37,692 nt of DNA from an uncultured Pirellulaceae bacterium. GTDB lineage: Bacteria > Planctomycetota > Planctomycetia > Pirellulales > Pirellulaceae. The position numbers were made by a program, and so were the translations under genes. The notes beneath the pieces are model-generated. The model was not told where the DNA came from. It was given only the letters and a program-made list of their open reading frames with translations, and did no database searches. The stretch's first letter is position 1; every line of letters starts with the position of its first letter. The DNA lies in contig CALJOA010000112.1 in the NCBI GenBank assembly GCA_937981585.1, positions 1 to 37,692 on the forward strand, given 5' to 3'. This document shows positions 35,713 through 37,692 of this stretch, piece after piece.

Positions 35713-37356
35713 TTAATTGTCACTGGGGTTTGCATCCACCGCATCATTGAACTGATTTTGCTGTGCGATTTTGCTTTTGATGAGTTGAAGCTGACTGCTG
35801 GCGTGGCTAACGATTTTCTCATAGCCTTCTTCTCCCGCAAACTCCATTTGAATTCGCACCAACAGATCGTGAGCTTTTTCCAATTGATCAGGTGAGGAAT
35901 TACGAGCCTTGTTGATTAACTCACTAAGCCTGTCATGGCTGCGAGGAAACTCATCGGACAGGGTCAGCCGTTTCAACCTTGCTTCGGATTCCTGATAAAT
36001 GTGTCGTTCTTTGCCATCGGGATCAACCTGGTCGACCAATTTGCTGTAGATCTGGATCGCTTCGACGGCTTTATCGTCTTGTTCGCATCTGACTGCTTTG
36101 GAAAAAAGCTGCCAGTTCTCAGAGTCCACACGTGTGCTTCGGTTGCGCTCGGTGTGATAAACAAGCGACTTTCGGAACGACTGGTAGTATAAATCTTCGG
36201 CTTGTTCGGCCAATTCGCCGCCGCTATTCATCACTGGCGCGATTTTGATTCTGGCTTCGTTCCACTTCGCTGAACTATCGGATGCGACCAACGTTTTGAC
36301 TTCATCTACAATCTTTTGTTGGCTCTTGGGGAAGAATAACATGAATCCGGCAAAAGCGAAAATTGAAAGCAGCGCCACGATTTGGAATGTCATCCGTTTG
36401 TAGAATGGCAGATCGGAAACCTTCCTCTTTTTTTTCTTCTCCATGCCCAACAAGCGTTGAGCTTCCGTTTTATCCTGGCCGGCAGTTAATGGATTGAAGC
36501 CACCTGAGACCTGGCTGACAGCGGCCTTTTTGGTGGCATCGATGTTTTTGATCTCGTCAAACGCCATCGAAATCGCACGCGCCGAATGCGGACGTTTCCT
36601 CGGATCAGGGGAAAGCATCTGGGAAACAATTTTGTCGAGCCAGATCGGGCAATTGAGCAAGTGCGTGGCCACCGAAGGAACTGGAGCGTTCAGCTTTTGC
36701 CGTTTCATGCGCCCCATCGTGTCGGGCGGGTAAGGCAGTTTGCCCGTCAACATTTCAAACAGGATCACGCCCAGCGAATAGAAATCTGATTTGCGCGACG
36801 CACCTTCGGAGAATTGTTCAGGGGCCATATAAGCCGCGATGTCTAACTCGCGTTGTTTTGTCGCGTCCCAACGCCGGCGTTTCGAACGATTAAGCCGAAG
36901 GTCAGAGATCTTGATTCGATGATCCGGCGTTACCAGAATTTTCTCGGGAGTCAATTTTGAATGGATCAAATCCAGCGAATGCAAATAGCGAAGAACTTCC
37001 GCAATCTGCTGGCCGTATTCGACGACCAAGTCGGTCGTTAGCTTGCCGCGACGGGAAAGAATGGACGTCAGCGATTCTCCTTCAACCAGTTCGGTCGCAA
37101 AAAAGATTTTGTTGTCATCTGAAACGCCAGCGCCAAACACCCGTACCAGATTCTTGTGACTCAGCTTCTGAAGCTCGTTGACCTCTCGCTCGATCTTGTC
37201 GAGTGCAGTGCTCCATTGGATAGTCGGCGGAACCGAAATAAACTTCAGTGCAACATCTCGATCCTGCTCCGTTTGCCGCGCATGATAAACCTTCTGTCGG
37301 CGATTTCTGCCGAGTTTCTTGATTATCAAAAATGGGCCGACGTACGTGTTTTCCAC
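35713..37356 (-). CDS. Membrane Ser/Thr kinase-like protein, likely pseudokinase
   Basis: The frame opens at GTG 37428, but GTG 37356 has AGGTG about 4 nt upstream and directly starts the kinase fold (VENTYVGPFLII), so I used it. The kinase domain spans about 1-265 of this form. The glycine loop is degenerate (L-G-R-N-R-R-Q-K-V). The V-A-L-K lysine is present. The catalytic loop reads I-H-S-K-L-T-P-E-K-I-L instead of HRDLKPEN, so both the catalytic Asp and the metal-binding Asn are lost. DFG is S-D-L, and A-P-E is kept. A transmembrane helix (about 325-347) is followed by a helical TPR-like extracytoplasmic tail. It is probably a non-catalytic scaffold or sensor; such degenerate kinases are common in planctomycetes. 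Confidence 0.88.
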   Translation of the reverse strand: MENTYVGPFLIIKKLGRNRRQKVYHARQTEQDRDVALKFISVPPTIQWSTALDKIEREVNELQKLSHKNLVRVFGAGVSDDNKIFFATELVEGESLTSILSRRGKLTTDLVVEYGQQIAEVLRYLHSLDLIHSKLTPEKILVTPDHRIKISDLRLNRSKRRRWDATKQRELDIAAYMAPEQFSEGASRKSDFYSLGVILFEMLTGKLPYPPDTMGRMKRQKLNAPVPSVATHLLNCPIWLDKIVSQMLSPDPRKRPHSARAISMAFDEIKNIDATKKAAVSQVSGGFNPLTAGQDKTEAQRLLGMEKKKKRKVSDLPFYKRMTFQIVALLSIFAFAGFMLFFPKSQQKIVDEVKTLVASDSSAKWNEARIKIAPVMNSGGELAEQAEDLYYQSFRKSLVYHTERNRSTRVDSENWQLFSKAVRCEQDDKAVEAIQIYSKLVDQVDPDGKERHIYQESEARLKRLTLSDEFPRSHDRLSELINKARNSSPDQLEKAHDLLVRIQMEFAGEEGYEKIVSHASSQLQLIKSKIAQQNQFNDAVDANPSDN

Positions 37357-37625
37357 GTGACACCTGGAACGAAGGGAAGCAGAAACGAAAGGCTTGATAA
37401 CAGCTTGGCCATAACTTTTACCTTGCACCTATCATAAGCCCATAGCCTCCTTTTTCAAAAAGAAGTTCACCGATAATTGAACGATCTCGCCCATAAGCGT
37501 TTTGGCTAGGTAAAGACTGTTAATTTTACTGAGCTCAGAGCACGCAAAGAAAGCGAATCGGGGCACTAAATGCTCGTGGAAGTTTTCAATTCAATCGCTG
37601 GATTCGAGGTTGATTGGTACTTAAT

Positions 37626-37689
37626 GGTAACCCGACGTGTTAGCGAGGGATGTCTGGCATGAAATCCCTCGCTAACGCGTCGGGTTACC
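37626..37689. repeat. Palindrome with 25-bp arms at the window edge
   Basis: Segment 37626-37650 (starting GGTAACCCGACGTGTTAGCG) is the inverse of 37665-37689 (ending AACGCGTCGGGTTACC) with one mismatch (T/C, still a wobble pair in RNA). The loop is 14 nt. It lies upstream of the kinase gene. It may be a dispersed intergenic repeat or a two-way terminator; the element could continue past the window. Confidence 0.9.
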
Positions 37690-37692
37690 AAT

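Overview
The window reads as chromosome from a planctomycete, most likely of the Pirellulaceae lineage. This is inferred from the gene set: a long MoxR/DUF58/BatA-type operon, a VIT+VWA+FecR giant protein paired with an ECF sigma factor, a Ser/Thr (pseudo)kinase with a C-terminal TPR-like tail, many secreted proteins of planctomycete type, and abundant long intergenic palindromes. Base composition is moderate, near 50% GC. I see no phage, plasmid or insertion sequence.

Region 1 (46-16012, minus strand) is an eight-gene operon read right to left: moxR AAA+ ATPase, DUF58 protein, BatA-like membrane protein, a PQQ-type propeller fused to an FKBP prolyl isomerase, a membrane VWA/amidotransferase-like protein, a DUF4175-like membrane protein, a secreted coiled-coil protein with PSDGK repeats, and a secreted TPR-like protein. 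The set resembles Bacteroides-aerotolerance (Bat) loci. The last gene holds the most striking feature: an in-frame UGA in a C-S-T-UGA (CxxU-like) context, followed by a perfect 6-bp hairpin with a GGUC loop and then 93 more codons of coding-quality sequence. This makes it a candidate selenoprotein; a plain nonsense mutation is the main alternative.

Region 2 (16479-19660, plus strand) is a two-gene unit, a membrane-anchored VWA protein and a large secreted protein, divergent from the moxR operon. Region 3 (19684-21981, minus strand) is a membrane hybrid histidine kinase. Region 4 (22252-30065, plus strand) is an ECF sigma factor, a 1534-aa FecR/VIT/VWA membrane protein and an 858-aa TPR protein. 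The last two look like one original gene split by a frameshift near 27399. The 1534-aa protein also carries a fragment resembling DUF1501 proteins.

Region 5 (30066-30598) is gene-free and holds two large imperfect palindromes. Region 6 (30599-34748, plus strand) is housekeeping: a DUF3467 protein with a strong terminator, phosphoglycerate kinase, an MBL-fold hydrolase and HemW. Region 7 (34848-37428, minus strand) holds a nitroreductase, tRNA-Leu(CAG) and a membrane pseudokinase. The window ends in a 25-bp-arm palindrome.

Five separate genes encode VWA domains with intact DxSxS metal-binding motifs. Together with MoxR and the sigma/FecR pair, this points to cell-envelope assembly, surveillance or signalling. 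That functional reading is inference.
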